Shown in pieces: positions 24,737-37,254 of a stretch of 64,000 bases of DNA. Every line of letters begins with the position of its first letter. The stretch's first letter is position 1. Source of the stretch: Cladobotryum mycophilum (Eukaryota > Ascomycota > Sordariomycetes > Hypocreales > Hypocreaceae); the NCBI GenBank assembly GCA_036429605.1, contig JAVFKD010000002.1:1922001-1986000 (forward strand), read 5' to 3'. The translations under genes were made by a program, and so were the position numbers. Below the pieces are notes generated by a model. The model searched no databases and was not told the origin of the DNA. It saw nothing but the letters and a program-made list of their open reading frames with translations.

Positions 24737-25480
24737 ATGGCCGTCAGCGGCATCAAATGGATCGCCAACGTCCCCTCCCTCAACAACCTCTACAGCACCA
24801 ACCTCATCCACCCATCGTCATCATCCTATAACCCTAACCCCTCCATCAACGCCCGCGTCGGCCTCCACCGTGGCGATATCACCACCCTCCAGGCCGACGC
24901 CATCGTCAACGCCGCCAACTCGTTTCTCCGCGGCGGAGGCGGCGTCGACGGTGCCGTGCACCGCGCCGCGGGCCCGGACCTCCTCAGGGAGCTCAAGGCA
25001 CTCAACCGCACCTGTCCCACCGGCGACGCCGTCATCACCAGGGGGCACAGACTCCCCGCCAGGCACGTCATCCATGCCGTGGGGCCCATCTACCAGATCC
25101 GACAGGACGACGCCGCCCCCCTGCTGGAGAGCTGCTACCGCAAGTCCCTCGATATTGCCGTGCAGAACGGCCTCAAGACCGTGGCCTTCAGCTGCATCAG
25201 TACCGGTGTCTACGGCTACCCCAGCGACGAGGCCGCCAAGATAGCTTGCGAGACCGTCAGGAAGTACCTGGAAGCCGATCAGGAGGAGAAGATCCAAAAG
25301 GTCGTCTTTGTCGTCTTTGAGAACAAGGACGTCATAGCCTACAATGAGACTCTGCCGTAAGTTGCACTATCCTTCATGACATGGCTTGCTTTATTACAAA
25401 CCAAAAGGAGAAAATTATTAGTTCAACTGACACCTTTTTGCTCTAGAAAATACTTCCCACCAGGTGAACAGGGGCAATAG
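24737..25480 (+). CDS. Macro-domain protein (MACROD/YmdB-type ADP-ribose hydrolase)
   Basis: Exons 24737-25356 and 25447-25480, with a 90-nt intron (25357-25446, GTAAGT...TGCTCTAG), give 217 residues, essentially a single macro domain. Motifs: GDITTLQADAIVNAAN (46-61), GGGGVDGAVHRAAG (66-79, with D71 in the position of the catalytic aspartate of MACROD enzymes), HVIHAVGP, and the diphosphate loop SCISTGVYGYP. This class removes mono-ADP-ribose from acidic residues and hydrolyses O-acetyl-ADP-ribose. The ATG at 24737 follows a CT-rich leader (CCCAACATGG). The short last exon encodes KYFPPGEQGQ. Strong C-ending codon bias. Convergent with the YVC1-like gene. Confidence 0.92.
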
Positions 25481-25845
25481 ATCTGCCAGATCTCTATAAA
25501 AAAAGGTACAACTGCTTTTAAACCACAAGTGGACAACCACAATAGCACTCTAGACGGAGATGAGTAGCCACGGAGGCTCGAGGGTCATTATGACATAGCT
25601 ACTATATATAGTGAAAAAAGTGCTTTGAAGCCATGAAATCACAAACCCTGTCCAACCTACATGTCCCTAAACCCGATATATCCCTTGTCCAACCAAACCA
25701 AACATACAGAAGATGCCCTCCCTGTTAAACCATCCATTAACCACCTCATGACTCATCGAATACGGTATCAAAATTTGCACCCCTTGTAGGCCAATACTGG
25801 CCCGTGAAAGTTGCATTTTAAATCTCACGTGGTAGCCCTACGCCT
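25481..25845. other. Convergent intergenic region
   Basis: These 365 bp between two stop codons presumably hold the 3' UTRs of the macro-domain and channel genes. Nothing else is seen. Confidence 0.6.
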
Positions 25846-28538
25846 CTAGTCGGATTTACCGCCGGAGCTAGGTCCTGCCTGGGAGGCATCCTTGCCCTTG
25901 CCCTTACTCTTCTTCTTCTTCTTCTTGTTCTTTGACTGCTTGCTTTCTTCGACGTCTTCCGTCTTAGTGCCTTCCTCCTGTGCGTCTTGAGACTTTGAGT
26001 CCTCGGCCTCGGCCTCCTCAGTCTCAGGCTCCTCAGTCTTGGTAGATTCTGTTGGCGTAGAGATTTCCGGGACTATGATTTCCGGGGCTGCGATTTCCGG
26101 GGCCTTGCCCTTGGAGGGTTTAGCAACCTCGGGTTCCGGTACCGGTTCTGATGCGGGCTCTGGTGCAGGTTCTGGTGCAGGTTCTGGTGCAGGCTCTGGT
26201 GCGGGCTCTGGTGCGGGCTCTGGTGCGGGTTCAGGTGCGGGTTCAGGTGCGGGTTCAGGTGCGGGCTCTGTCGTGGGCTTTGGTGTCTCGACGGGCTCGG
26301 GAGCCAGAGGTTCAATTTCCACGAGGGGTTCTGGAACGACATCCTCAGTCGGCTTAGAAGATTCGGCAATATTGTCATCCGCGACCCTAGTGTCTTGGCT
26401 AGTAACCAGGTTGGCAGCATCGCTCATATCCGACAGCAGATTCTTTAGTCCATCGATTTCAGCCCGCAACTGTCTAATTTGACTGGTGACCGGGTCGTCT
26501 GCCAAGTTGGGCTTCACAGCATCGCAAGTCTTTGTCCAGCCTTCTGCCACAAGATCAATCTCATGTTCTAATTGCTCCCACTCATCGACAACGTCATCAT
26601 CTTCTTCACCGCGAGCTCTGTTGTGACGAATAGCGTAGGCGGTCCGCGTTTCGAAGTAGGCCGTGATAACAAGGAGAGGGGAATACAAAACAGTCATAAC
26701 GTAGTCATTGATATGCTCGTACGTCTTCTTGGCCATCCACCATTCTGTAGTTGCCGAAATGACAATCTCGATGAGGTTAAGCGGTGCGATATATACATTC
26801 TCATCTGGAGCTCGAACAAATTGCATCGTTCGCTGAGCGAAGAGAGCCAAGTATTCGTCGTCGGCATTTTCAAGAATATCGGAGTAGGCCGAGTTATACA
26901 AAGCAATAAGAATGTTGAGGAGAATAGTCTAGATATAATTAGTTTTAAAGCTAAATGGCCATGGTAAGGCAGATTCCAACGTACCATCACAATAAAGGTA
27001 TAGCAGTAGTAGAGAATTATGCCCCATGCACCAAAGTTATCAAAACCATCGAGTTCGGGACTGGACAGGACGACTTTGATCATGGATTGAATCACCATAT
27101 AGGTGTCATTCGAGCGATTGTCCTCGGCCAGATCGAGACCGATGAATGCCTGCAGAAAGCCGATAATAATAAAGACCAGCAAAGCGAAGAAGATGACGGA
27201 TTCCTTCAACATGACTTTCAGAACAACAAGCATGGTGCCGAAAAACTTGAAGCTGTCGAGATATAAGAAGAGACGGCACCAGAACATGGGTGCAATAAAG
27301 GCCAACATATTGTAGCTGAGAGTGCTGTAATATTCACGGCCATCTGTGCTGGTCTTGAAACTCAATCCAACGATTCGGAATGCCAGAGAAACTGTCAAGA
27401 AAGTATACAGAATGCCATTGAAAACATTCCAAAAGCCTAGAATTCGATAGCCAACCTTGTACACCTTGAGGAGTTCGTCACAGACAAAGCCAAGCGTAAA
27501 GATGTAGAGCAGAATCTCTCCTACATCAATGACACCTGTCGGATTGACGGTGTTGATTGCAAAGGTATAGAGTCCGAGATAGATGAGAGAAAATAGTAAC
27601 TGGGCGGCGTTCTGGTTTCTTGGGGTACGCATGCGGTTGGGATTCATATGGACAAAGAAGTTGGGATTGTCCTTGTCGGTGTAGTCAACGAAGAAGGCCG
27701 GATCATTTTCATCCTGGACCACCCAGCCTCGCCAGAGGTAGCTGATGCACTTTTGGTAGCCAGAAGACCCGATGACACGCACGGCGTGAAAGTCGACAGC
27801 CTTTTCGATGACATTAGTGGGATGAGATGGGGCTCCATGCACCATGTGTGAATAACGATGCAGGAGGAGAGAGTGTAGGAGGTAAGAAGTATCCTCTTCG
27901 CCTTCGATACTATCATATCCGTCAGTTCATGTTGAATGGTCATCATCGCAACGGCATCGGGCTGCCAGTATTGTCCCAACTTACATTAGCTTGGCTACCA
28001 CTCCACAAGCCTCGGCACGTAAGTTGTGCAAGCCAGAGTCCCAGAGTTCGATGAGGGCTTCCCGCTTGAACCAGCTCAGATTTACAAGCAAGCAGTACAC
28101 CTAGAAGGATCAGCTGAGTCCATTACCGCAAGCAAGTGTGGAATCCGCGGGGGAAACATACCACACATCCTTTGTACTCCTCTCCACCAGCATCTTTCGC
28201 GGCTTTAATGACTCCTGGTGTGATGATACGACTATGGGGTGTCGTGACCAAGGCGGCATCCATCTCGCAAGGTATAACTTCTTGGATCAAGTGTCGCAGC
28301 CGAAGGCACACTTTGGTGACCTCTTTCGGAGGGATGGCAGAGTCAATTGGCCCATGATAGTGCTCGAGGACTGAAAACAGCCCACATGTTAGCCCAAAGC
28401 TACGACTTGAGATTGTAATTGACCATGGCAATACTCACGGGCTTGCTCCTCCTCATGGAGTCTATCGGACCGTCGATGGCCATGCCTGTCAAAGCCAAGC
28501 AGGCGATCGACGTTGCCATAGCGTGTATCTCGAGGCAT
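25846..28538 (-). CDS. YVC1: YVC1-like TRP family vacuolar cation (Ca2+) channel
   Basis: Relative of yeast Yvc1, which releases Ca2+ from the vacuole on stretch, osmotic or oxidative stress. Five exons on the minus strand: 28439-28538 (start MPRDTRYGNVDRLL), 28162-28370, 27985-28100, 26985-27909 and 25846-26928. Introns of 56-75 nt restore an unbroken 810-residue frame. The N-terminal cytosolic part has ITPGVIKAAKDAGGEEYKGC. The first conserved membrane-proximal block is AVRVIGSSGYQKC. The hydrophobic core includes LLYIFTLGFVCDEL, MLVVLKVMLKESVIFFALLV and IIGFLQAFIGLDLAED, then the pore-to-S6 region and LLNILIALYNSAYSDI. After ALFAQRTMQFVRAPDENVYI come an acidic stretch, nine EPAP repeats and a lysine-rich tail (KNKKKKKKSKGKGK). 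The tail repeats are unusual; the channel core is standard. Confidence 0.95.
26161..26268 (-). repeat. 12-nt coding minisatellite (nine EPAP units)
   Basis: Nine tandem 12-bp units of the TGGTGCGGGCTC type encode Glu-Pro-Ala-Pro in the cytosolic tail of the channel. Units differ only at synonymous positions, as expected from recent slippage. Confidence 0.9.
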
Positions 28539-28749
28539 GATGACTGCGAGAGCCCAATTGAAAAACCTAGACTTCTCGAGTAAAGAGATGCCAACGGTGA
28601 AGAAGGGGGAGGGGGAATGATGGGGATGCACCTCGCACTTGTATGCTGGGGAAAAGAAAAGAAACGAAGCGAGTGAGGTGAGGGGAGCCAAGTCAAGGGA
28701 GAGCTTCGCCTATTACCACAGTGCATTGGGCTGGGCCGCTCTGCTGGTG

Positions 28750-28773
28750 CTGCTGCTGCTGCTGCTGCTGCTG
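28750..28773 (+). repeat. (CTG)8 trinucleotide repeat
   Basis: Eight CTG units (CAG on the strand of the channel gene) about 215 nt upstream of the YVC1 start codon, probably in its leader or promoter. Confidence 0.85.
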
Positions 28774-29349
28774 CTAACTCGCATGTCCTCACGGGCCGTG
28801 ACGCAAAGGAAAAGCTCTGTTTCAGATCAGGTTGAGCTTTGAGCACTTGAGCAGGGATGACATGGCCTGAAAACACGGATCCGTTTAAGCTTCAAGCAAG
28901 GGTGAAGTCGTCCACTAACCGATAAGACGGTATCGAAGCAGTCGGAAGCTCTTATCGACGTTATAGCGCTACTGCCACTAAGCAGCCATCGAGCCGTACC
29001 CCGCATGGTGGCCGCAATGCCTCCAGCCTATACCAGTCAAGATTCAGCGACATGATCAGCTAAGAAGCACCAGTAAGGGCGATTAGTGGGCACCTGAATG
29101 GCACTATGCAATTTTGGCTGCTGGGTAGGAAGAATGAAGAAAGAGCAGAAATTAGACAGTGGCAGTTTTTTTCTTTTCTTTCTTCTCATTTCAGAGACTA
29201 GGAGCTTCGATCAATGTATCCTGCATCGCGCGATGCATCCCTACTATCAAACTTCCAATTTCCGGCAGTCTGGTTGTAGTAAAGTAAGGCACTCCGTATA
29301 AGCAGCCACATTTTTCAAAACTTGCTTCTGTAAAGGGGAGACGAGAGAT

Positions 29350-29378
29350 TTTCTTTCTTTCTTTCTTTCTTTCTTTCT
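29350..29378 (+). repeat. (TTTC)7 microsatellite
   Basis: Seven tetranucleotide units in the intergenic region. Confidence 0.9.
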
Positions 29379-30938
29379 GTGTATTGATTGTATTTGCTTG
29401 CTCGTTACTAAACCGCAGAGGGAGACAGTCAAAATGTAACCTTCAACATGTTGTACGAGGTGTGAATGCTGCTGCTAAGGTCTAGTTCGTCCAGGCTAAC
29501 TGTTACTTGTACGCGGTAGGCATGGTTGCTTCTGATGTTGCAGCACACTGAGGCACTGAGGTGATACATCATCTAGTCACATTTTCCGACAGGTCTGCGT
29601 TTTGCAACATCATATTACTAAGTCAGTCCCAGTGTACCTGGCTTGCTGGGTATGATATGACCTTGAACCATCCAGAGTACAGTCATGCATTTTTTATTAA
29701 TTCTTTTATTACCTGTAGCACATGATACATCCAGCACTAATACAAGCCGACTTAAATGCAGCTTCACAGCTTTGGAGACTGGTACCTATCATTACTGCAG
29801 TTGGTCGCTTCATCTTCGTAGTCACCTCGTACCATCCCTCATGAAAGTTGACACCTCAGTGGCCAAACAAGCAAAGTTGCAGATGCAAGGCAGCCACAGC
29901 CCCCAAGCCAATTCGGCGAATAACGACTCGGTTATAGCCCTCCTCGGTTCCGCCTTGCTATTTGCTGTTGGTTAAATCGTCACCTCTGATAGGCCCAGGT
30001 TCCGCATGCATGGCATCACAAGGCCGCGAACACGGTCTCGACACACAACCATACACCAATGCCACTGGTATGCGTGTCGTATAACTCTAGCTGGACCAAC
30101 GATTCGAGCGGATAGGCATATCCGGTTCGGCTATTTTGGTGAGACTTCACAAACGAAGGAAGATCGGGAGCCCGGGTTACAGTCGCCCAGCATGCAAACA
30201 TGAAAATGTGCATCGTCGTACGAGAAAGTGTAGACAATAGATTCCATTCAGTCGCAGACTTAATAAAACATTTGGCTGTTGTTGAACTGCATAGGATCTG
30301 AGCGGACATTCCTCATGTTGACCATCTCCTTCAATCCCTACCAAATGTACCCATACGTTGCTTCTGCTACCCCTAATGAATCGGGCAAAATCTCAACTGC
30401 TCCTGACCACTGCCACGAGGCTGAGTATAGTTGATAAGGACCAACTGCGTATACCCATCTCTTGAGTTACTGTCCATCAGTTTGTCGCCCTTGTCTAAAC
30501 GCCAAGGTAACTACTACAACTACTTAGGTAGGTACCAACGCCGACGTCAACTTCCAATCGTAACTCTTGTTCGATTCACAAAGTTCCGGGTTGCTTGTCC
30601 CTGCAGCAGTCAAAGTACCTCCACTGCCTTACATAAAAGAACAAGGCCCAGTGTGCTCGAGATAACTTACCCCAGTCAACTTCATTCACCACAGTCCTCA
30701 CCCATACAACTCCCAACACACAATATTTCTTTAAGCTTCTCTCTCGTTCGTGCACCACTTATCATTACAACTGGCAGTTTTTTTCCCTTTCCGCCTTCAC
30801 TCTACTCACATCGGTAATTTACATTTATTAAACCTCAGCGTTGTCTAGTGTTGACAATCAGAAATATTGAACAAAGGTCAGCGTTGTCAAACCCCTCCAT
30901 TACCCGACCTCATCGACCGTGGCAAGAAACCCGTGGTC

Positions 30939-33900
30939 ATGGATTCTAGCAGTGCTACTTCCGTTTCCGTGGGTTCTCAAAAGGGTACAACTCCTCCAGA
31001 GCTGGTGGATGACATGTCGCTGAACACAACGAAAGCGAAAGATCGGAACATCAAAGCAGCAGAGAGCTCCAATCAATCCACAGAAACTAGTAAGAATAGC
31101 AGGTCCTCTGTTGAAGAACCCACCAAAAGGAAGAAGAAGACGCGGAGAAAGAGGGGCAAGAAGAAAAGAGCGCTCAAGAGGCCAGTTGCAGTCATCGAAG
31201 CCGATTCCACCACTAGCGAAGACGAATCTGATGACTCCGATATATCTGGTAGTGTCCCGTTGGTTTCGGATTCTGATGCCAAGTCGGAACCGTCTAGAAA
31301 TGTCTCTCAAAACTCCAAGAAACGCACAGAGAGTCGAAAGACAAAAAGTAGGCGATACGGCGAGAAAAGGACCAAGAAGCAGCACTCCGATTCCTATTTG
31401 GACTCCGATTCTGACACGGATTGGGATTCCGATTCGGACTCGGGCTCTGATTCTAGCTCGACGGGTAAAATGAATGTTACTACCAAAAATTTCCAGGTCC
31501 TGCAGCGTCATATATTTGATATCAAGAACAGATTGGATGAACTCACCGCGGCTCCTACTCCCCCTCCTCCTCCAGAATCACAGAGACTGGCCGTCCACCG
31601 TAACCCCTCTGCTCCCTCTGGCCACCATGGCCCAATTCTTGAGGGGTTGATGATGCGGACGCGGGGGGCTGTTGCTCATGGAAGCAAAGTCAACGCTAGA
31701 CCCATCGAAACGAAACCGGAGAAGGGCGGCCCACCTGAGTATAAGCGGGTTGATCAGATTTGGGACAGTAGCCACTACCGCTTCAAACTACAAGAGAGCT
31801 CCAAGGCAGGGAGCGACTCCCAGTACAGCGGCTATGTGTACCACATTCGTCGAACCTTTGACCCCGAGGGCAAGTACCAGCAAACGTATGTGGATATTAA
31901 AAGCAAATACTTGCGAGAGTGTTTACTGGAGGTCATTGGGATGATCAAGGGAGTCAGCTTGGTGGACGAGGCTCCAAGGCTAGACCCTAATATGCTTTTC
32001 TTGTGAGTCTCCACTCCACCCCATTCCACCTGCAGGGGAAAATCCTCATACTGAAGTTGAGCCAGATATCTTGAGGAATTCCGAACTCATATCAAGGAGC
32101 TCAGCAAGATGAGCCACAAGGAGAGCAAGAAAAACAGGCTACATCTATTAATCAAGCGCAGCCATTTAAAACTCCTAGTCAAGTACCTAGATAATGACTA
32201 CGCGAAAATCAAGGACAGTCTATACCCGATGCTCGCCTGTGGGATCATCACTTTCGAATTAGTTTGGGCGCTGTGGAAGCCAAACACTGTCGTCTACTCG
32301 CCGACATATGGCTGTCAAGAAGAGCCTCGTGCGTTCAAAGTCGAGTCCGCGCAGCGCTTCTCGTCAATTCTCAGGGGCGAATTCTATGTCATTGAAGGCA
32401 AGTACACCGAATTTGATGGTAAGAGGTTTGGTTACGGCAAGACGTTTCTAGAGATTCCCCACTTTCAGGGGGCCAAAAAAATCACCAGTCTCCCCCTATA
32501 CCCGCTCAAGTATCACAAGAATGATCAGCAGATCCAAAGGGATCTGATCGAGCGAGGGAAGAAGTTTGTGGCACTGGGCGGAACCCAGTACAAGGCTTTT
32601 GCAGGTATGGCATTCATGAAGCGCAAGAAGCAGATTGTCAAGTTCAGCATACAACAAAGCCGAATCATGGTGGATTCAGCAATCTTCCGCCGCATCAACC
32701 CAAACTATCAAGTCTCTTCCGTCCGACCCAAGAACCATGACATCCTATCGGATGATGATATTTCGGGCGACGAGGCGGCCTGCAGCGAATGCCTTTCCGA
32801 TGGTGATGCAAATAACTCGGGCGGCGCTGGAATCGAAAGGGTCAGGTATGTCATCAAGGCCGTCAGAGATGACAAGGGGCAGTGCCGTTTTCTCAACGTT
32901 CCAGATGATGAAGGCGAAGCCCAGGAAGCCAAGCAAAAGCTCGACTGTCTCCCAGCCAAAGATGGTGCAGAAAGCACCGAGGAGTCCATTGTAGATTCGA
33001 GCCAAGAGAAGAAACGCGAGGATAAGGTATCGCTCCCTGACTTGAAGGATGAAGACTACCTCATTGCTTCGCCAGTTGTGTTCGGTTTCTCGTTCTCGGA
33101 GAAGCAGTGGCTCGAGTTTTCCGTATCGGGGGTTAATGATATCAAGTGGAACGATAGTGCATGGGATTCACTTGTGCTAGAATCCAAGACGAAGGACTTG
33201 ATCCATGCGCTCGTCTTGTCACGCAAGTACAATGCGGCGCAAACCATTGACGACGTGATTCAAGGCAAAGGCAAAGGACTCGTTAGTAAGTCTTGCCATT
33301 CCCCCTCCCCCCTTCCCCCCTTTCTCGGGCAATTCTTGCATGATCATGTCATCCATACATCCAATGCTAACCAAATTACAGCGGTGCTACATGGCCCTCC
33401 GGGAACGGGCAAAACTCTCACGGCTGAAGGCATTAGCGAGCTTCTCAAGTGTCCTCTATACATGGTCTCGGCCGGCGAGTTAGGAACTGACTCTCGTCTC
33501 CTCGAGGCAGAGCTGCAGAAGATCCTGGATATATGCCACACATGGGGGGCCATTCTGCTGCTAGATGAGGCGGACGTGTTTCTGGAGAAGCGCAACATGC
33601 ACGATATTCACCGCAATGCCCTCGTGAGCATTTTCCTCCGACAACTCGAGTACTTTCAAGGAATCCTCTTCCTTACCACCAACCGTGTCGAAGTAGGTCA
33701 CCGCCTTACAAAAGGAAATCAAGGTATTTGTGGAGCCATTTTTCCATTGGTTACTAACAACTCTTTGCCCAGACTTTTGACGAGGCCTTCCAGTCTCGAA
33801 TTCATATTGCGCTCAAGTACGAACCTCTGGACGCCAAGGCTAGGAAGGCAATCTTCAAGATGTTCATTGAGAAGGTGCGCGCCCTGGGCAAGCTGAAGCT

Positions 33901-34120
33901 AGACAAGTTCGCCGAGAAGGACTTTGACGCACTTGCCGGGAAGAACCTCAACGGGCGAGAAATCAAGAACATTGTGGGCTCAGCGCAGGACTTGGCCGTC
34001 AATAGAAAGGAGGCGCTAAGCATGCAACACATCCGACAGGTGATGGAAGTGCATGACAAGTTTGGGCGGGACCTCCGCGGCGGCAGCGGTTACGACGAGG
34101 TGATGAGGAGTTATGTTTAG
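30939..34120 (+). CDS. AAA+ ATPase with N-terminal disordered region (fungal DUF7025-type)
   Basis: Exons 30939-32002, 32066-33285, 33382-33692 and 33773-34120 encode 980 residues. The start at 30939 is the first ATG in frame. Residues 1-180 are disordered and charged: a basic stretch (KRKKKTRRKRGKKKR), then Ser/Asp runs (SDSDTDWDSDSDSGSDSSS) typical of CK2 substrates. The middle, including KYLRECLLEVI and LYPLKYHKND, matches the domain that precedes the ATPase in a large fungal family. The AAA core has Walker A GPPGTGKT (766-773), Walker B AILLLDEADVFLEKR, sensor 1 LFLTTNRVE and FDEAFQSRIH with the arginine-finger position; the lid carries LNGREIKNIV. All intron junctions fall within conserved text and keep frame. 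The role is unknown; the basic patch hints at the nucleus. Confidence 0.9.
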
Positions 34121-37100
34121 GTCCTGGAATGGGGGACTGGTGAGCTGGTGAGGTGGTGGTTGGTTGTTTGGCTACTTTTACTTGGAACGGTGTGAGTTAA
34201 GGAGGTTAGCAAAACAGATGGGTCATAATGGGCCATTACAAGAGCGCGGTGTTGGTTAAGGTTAGCAATATCAGTAATACAAGCATTACTCGGTAGCTAG
34301 GGATGAGATGAGGACGGGCACAATTTGCATGGGAATACGAGCAGTCTTTCACCCGGTCTGGATTGTTGCGGGGCCGAAATGTGTGGCGAAGCCGGAACAC
34401 TATCGCCATGTCTTTGCCATGTCCATATGCGAGCGCCCCAGGGAATGTCCGTTTCCGGTGGCAGTGTCTATGTCTGCATACTTTCCCCCTTCACCTTGGT
34501 CTCCTGAGTCCCCTTTATTTTTTTCCCTTTTATGCAAGGCAAGATGACTAGTCATGCGACTCACCGATGAGGCCGGGATAGAGACCGAAAGCACGGAGTA
34601 CATACATACACGTTATTACTCTTTGTTGAGACTACTCAGTTACATTCATTCGGTAGACCCGTACTCCGTATTGGGGGAGGGGGCAAACAAAAACAACCCT
34701 TGTCCAGGGATCAACAAAGAACAAGCTTTTTTGTCCCGCAACGCAGGGATATTTGCAGCGGCTGTGCCATAGGGGGTAAAACAGAATAGGTGTTGGATTA
34801 CGTGGATCCGTGGATCCGTGGAGCCCGTTTCTCTCCACATCTAGGGGTAAGAAAAATACGGAGAGTGAATCAAAGAAAAACAGGGAAAACGGAAGCCTGA
34901 TAATAGAAAACGGTGGGCTATGCCGGTGTGTGTGTGTGGGGGGGTGAAGGAGAAGTTTATCAAAATTACAGACAGAAAGGCGTTTGAAATGAAACAGTGG
35001 CGGATCTTTTTTCTTTTCTTTCCTTGTTTTTGTTTTGTTTTATGTCTGTGAATGCCGTGCTTTTGTGTGTTTTGGCGATCAATGTCTTGATTGTGAGATG
35101 GGCGGAGTCAGGGGGATGAATGGATGGTCCGGCAGAAGCAAGGGAAAGGGTTAGAAGGTTGGTTGACTTGCTTGGCTGTTGGGCCGTGCGGGTTGGGAAA
35201 TGGGACTGTTCTTGGCACGGTGAGGGATGGAAGGTGAAGTTGCGGGTGGGAAGTACCCTGAGATTGACGTGCAGAAGTCGTTTGAGTCAGTCTGGCGGAT
35301 TAAGAAAACGAAGGACGAAGGGCAAAATGCAAAATGCAACAAATATCCGTGTACAGTGATTTCCATTGGCAGACTTCGGAGTACAACATGGAGAATGCCA
35401 TGGGACAGACTTGTCAACACAAAGTCTTGGTCCATGTTTTGTTTGATGTTTGGTTCGTTTGTGCTCAGATAATAATAGGACAAGTACGGAGTCGACGGGC
35501 TGTTTCTAGATTGGAGTGTCTCAGCGAACTGCCACTGTTTACCGCTCTATCGCTTAGGGGAATAGAGTCCGGTTTGGAGTGCCATGTGCTGTTGAAGGAA
35601 TACCTACGGAGTACTACAAGTAGGTAAGTAGCTTAGGCAATAGGGTACCCAGTAATTAACAGTAAAATTACATTGGGTTAGCAGAAGGATGGTGCAATTT
35701 CCAGAGACCATGATGGTTCCCCCCATTCCAGCTCACCACCCGGCAACAGAATCAATTGGCAAGTCATTGTGTGAAGGCAAAAGGACGGACAGACACGGAG
35801 AAGGGAGAGAGAGAGAAGTGGGCTTGTTTCGGTAGACCCTTGGACTTGGGGACTTGGCTAACAAAAAGCAAATCCATTTCAGCCTTGGCTGGCTCCATCC
35901 ATCCAACAGACAAAGGGCAATGGCTGCGCAACAAAACGTACCCGTAGATGCATACAAGTATGTACTTGTACATACAATGCATTACGCACACGCACCGGCC
36001 GGCGCACACCGAAACAAACAAAACGACCTTGCCTGTGTTACCGTTGCCTGCAAGGTTTGACTTTTTGTGGCGGCGGACTGCCAACGCATAGCACATGTCC
36101 AAGTCGTCCTTGTGCTCCCCCCGTGTGTAATACATGCAGACGCAACAGGCAAGTTGAAAGAGAGAGAGAGAAACAGAAACAAAAAAAAGCAAGGTGCAGT
36201 GCATGAGAGAATGAGGCAACACAAGTTTCCAAAAGTTATTCCGATTGGCCATGGAAGACGATATCTCTTTGTCTCTGCTGTTGCTCCACCTCACCGTCCC
36301 GACGAAAAATGTAACCATTATCAATCAGGTGGGTGGTGAATCATGCGTGCATTGAGGCATTGAGCGAGTGGTGTTTGCATTTGCAATGGACGGACGTGCA
36401 CATGATGGCGTTGCTACTGTTTTGATCAAAACCACGACTAGCTTAGACACAACAAACAACCATGAGAAACAAACTAAGCATTGACAGACCGAAAAAAAGA
36501 AAGAAAAAACTTGATTCTCAAACGTTCCAACTGAATGTGAGAGCGAGAGAGAGAGAAAGAGAGGGAAAAAATCTCCAACCCGGTAATGCATGGATAGGCT
36601 GACGCGGCGACGGAAGCCGATAGCAACGCTCATTCGGGTCCACTTTCACCATGGAAGTGGAGCGGAGTGGTCACTAACTTGGCATAGGCCAATGACAAGC
36701 ATCGGGTACCTGGTGGTTCCTGAGCCAGGGCTTCCCTAGAGCCTACAGGGGGCACCCTCCTGGCGACCAACGGGGAGGGGGGCTACAGCGGCCTTGCAGT
36801 GGTCTGCATTGGTGTAGCCGATGTTTCATTGGCCACACCCTTGCGGTAGCGCGCATGGATTGCCTCGCTTCTCACTGGCCGACCCCTGTCCATGGTAATA
36901 ACGGCTCATCTCCTTCGCACGCTCCTTTTTTGTCTCGCCCTCTTTTTCTTCTCATCCTCCTCATCGCTTCTTTTAAAACCTGGCCCTCTGCCACACTCTT
37001 CTTCCAGTCACTCCTTTACAACAGCAACAGTTCGTTGAACAACCACACTCCTTTTTACCAGCAAGAAAACCTACAAGGCACGCGCTTTAGTCGCTACCGT

Positions 37101-37254
37101 CCACGCTCCTTTTCAGCAAACCAAACAAACAAAAGTATTCTGGGAATACAACGTTGACGACCTACAAAATCAAAATTCAACGACTTGGATACTACGCAGC
37201 AAATAAAGCATCTCTACTTGAAATTTGATTAATTGCATCAATCAACCCGACAAA
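34121..37254. other. Long intergenic region upstream of the Asp f 4-like gene
   Basis: 3.1 kb with no supported gene. It holds six CGGAG(T)-centred words (TACGGAGTAC type) between 34592 and 35614, a duplicated TGGATCCG at about 34803-34820 and GA-rich tracts at 36160 and 36540. Two CCAAT/ATTGG boxes lie at about 36688 and 36829. The last 400 bp has CT-rich leader features. Confidence 0.5.

Larger units (their letters stand above)
28539..30938. other. Long divergent intergenic region
   Basis: 2.4 kb between the divergent channel and AAA ATPase genes, with both promoters. It contains a CTG tract, a TTTC tract and one TACTCCGTA-type word at 29291-29298. A short frame at 29685-29975 starts like a signal peptide but lacks other support. 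Confidence 0.5.

Noticed and set aside
24821..25297. 158-codon minus-strand frame opposite the macro-domain gene
   Set aside because: Shadow of the GC-rich macro-domain exon; no independent support.
29685..29975. 96-codon frame with a hydrophobic start and a hydrophobic end, like a small GPI-anchored protein
   Set aside because: No codon bias, poor start context, no family resemblance; chance is the simpler explanation.
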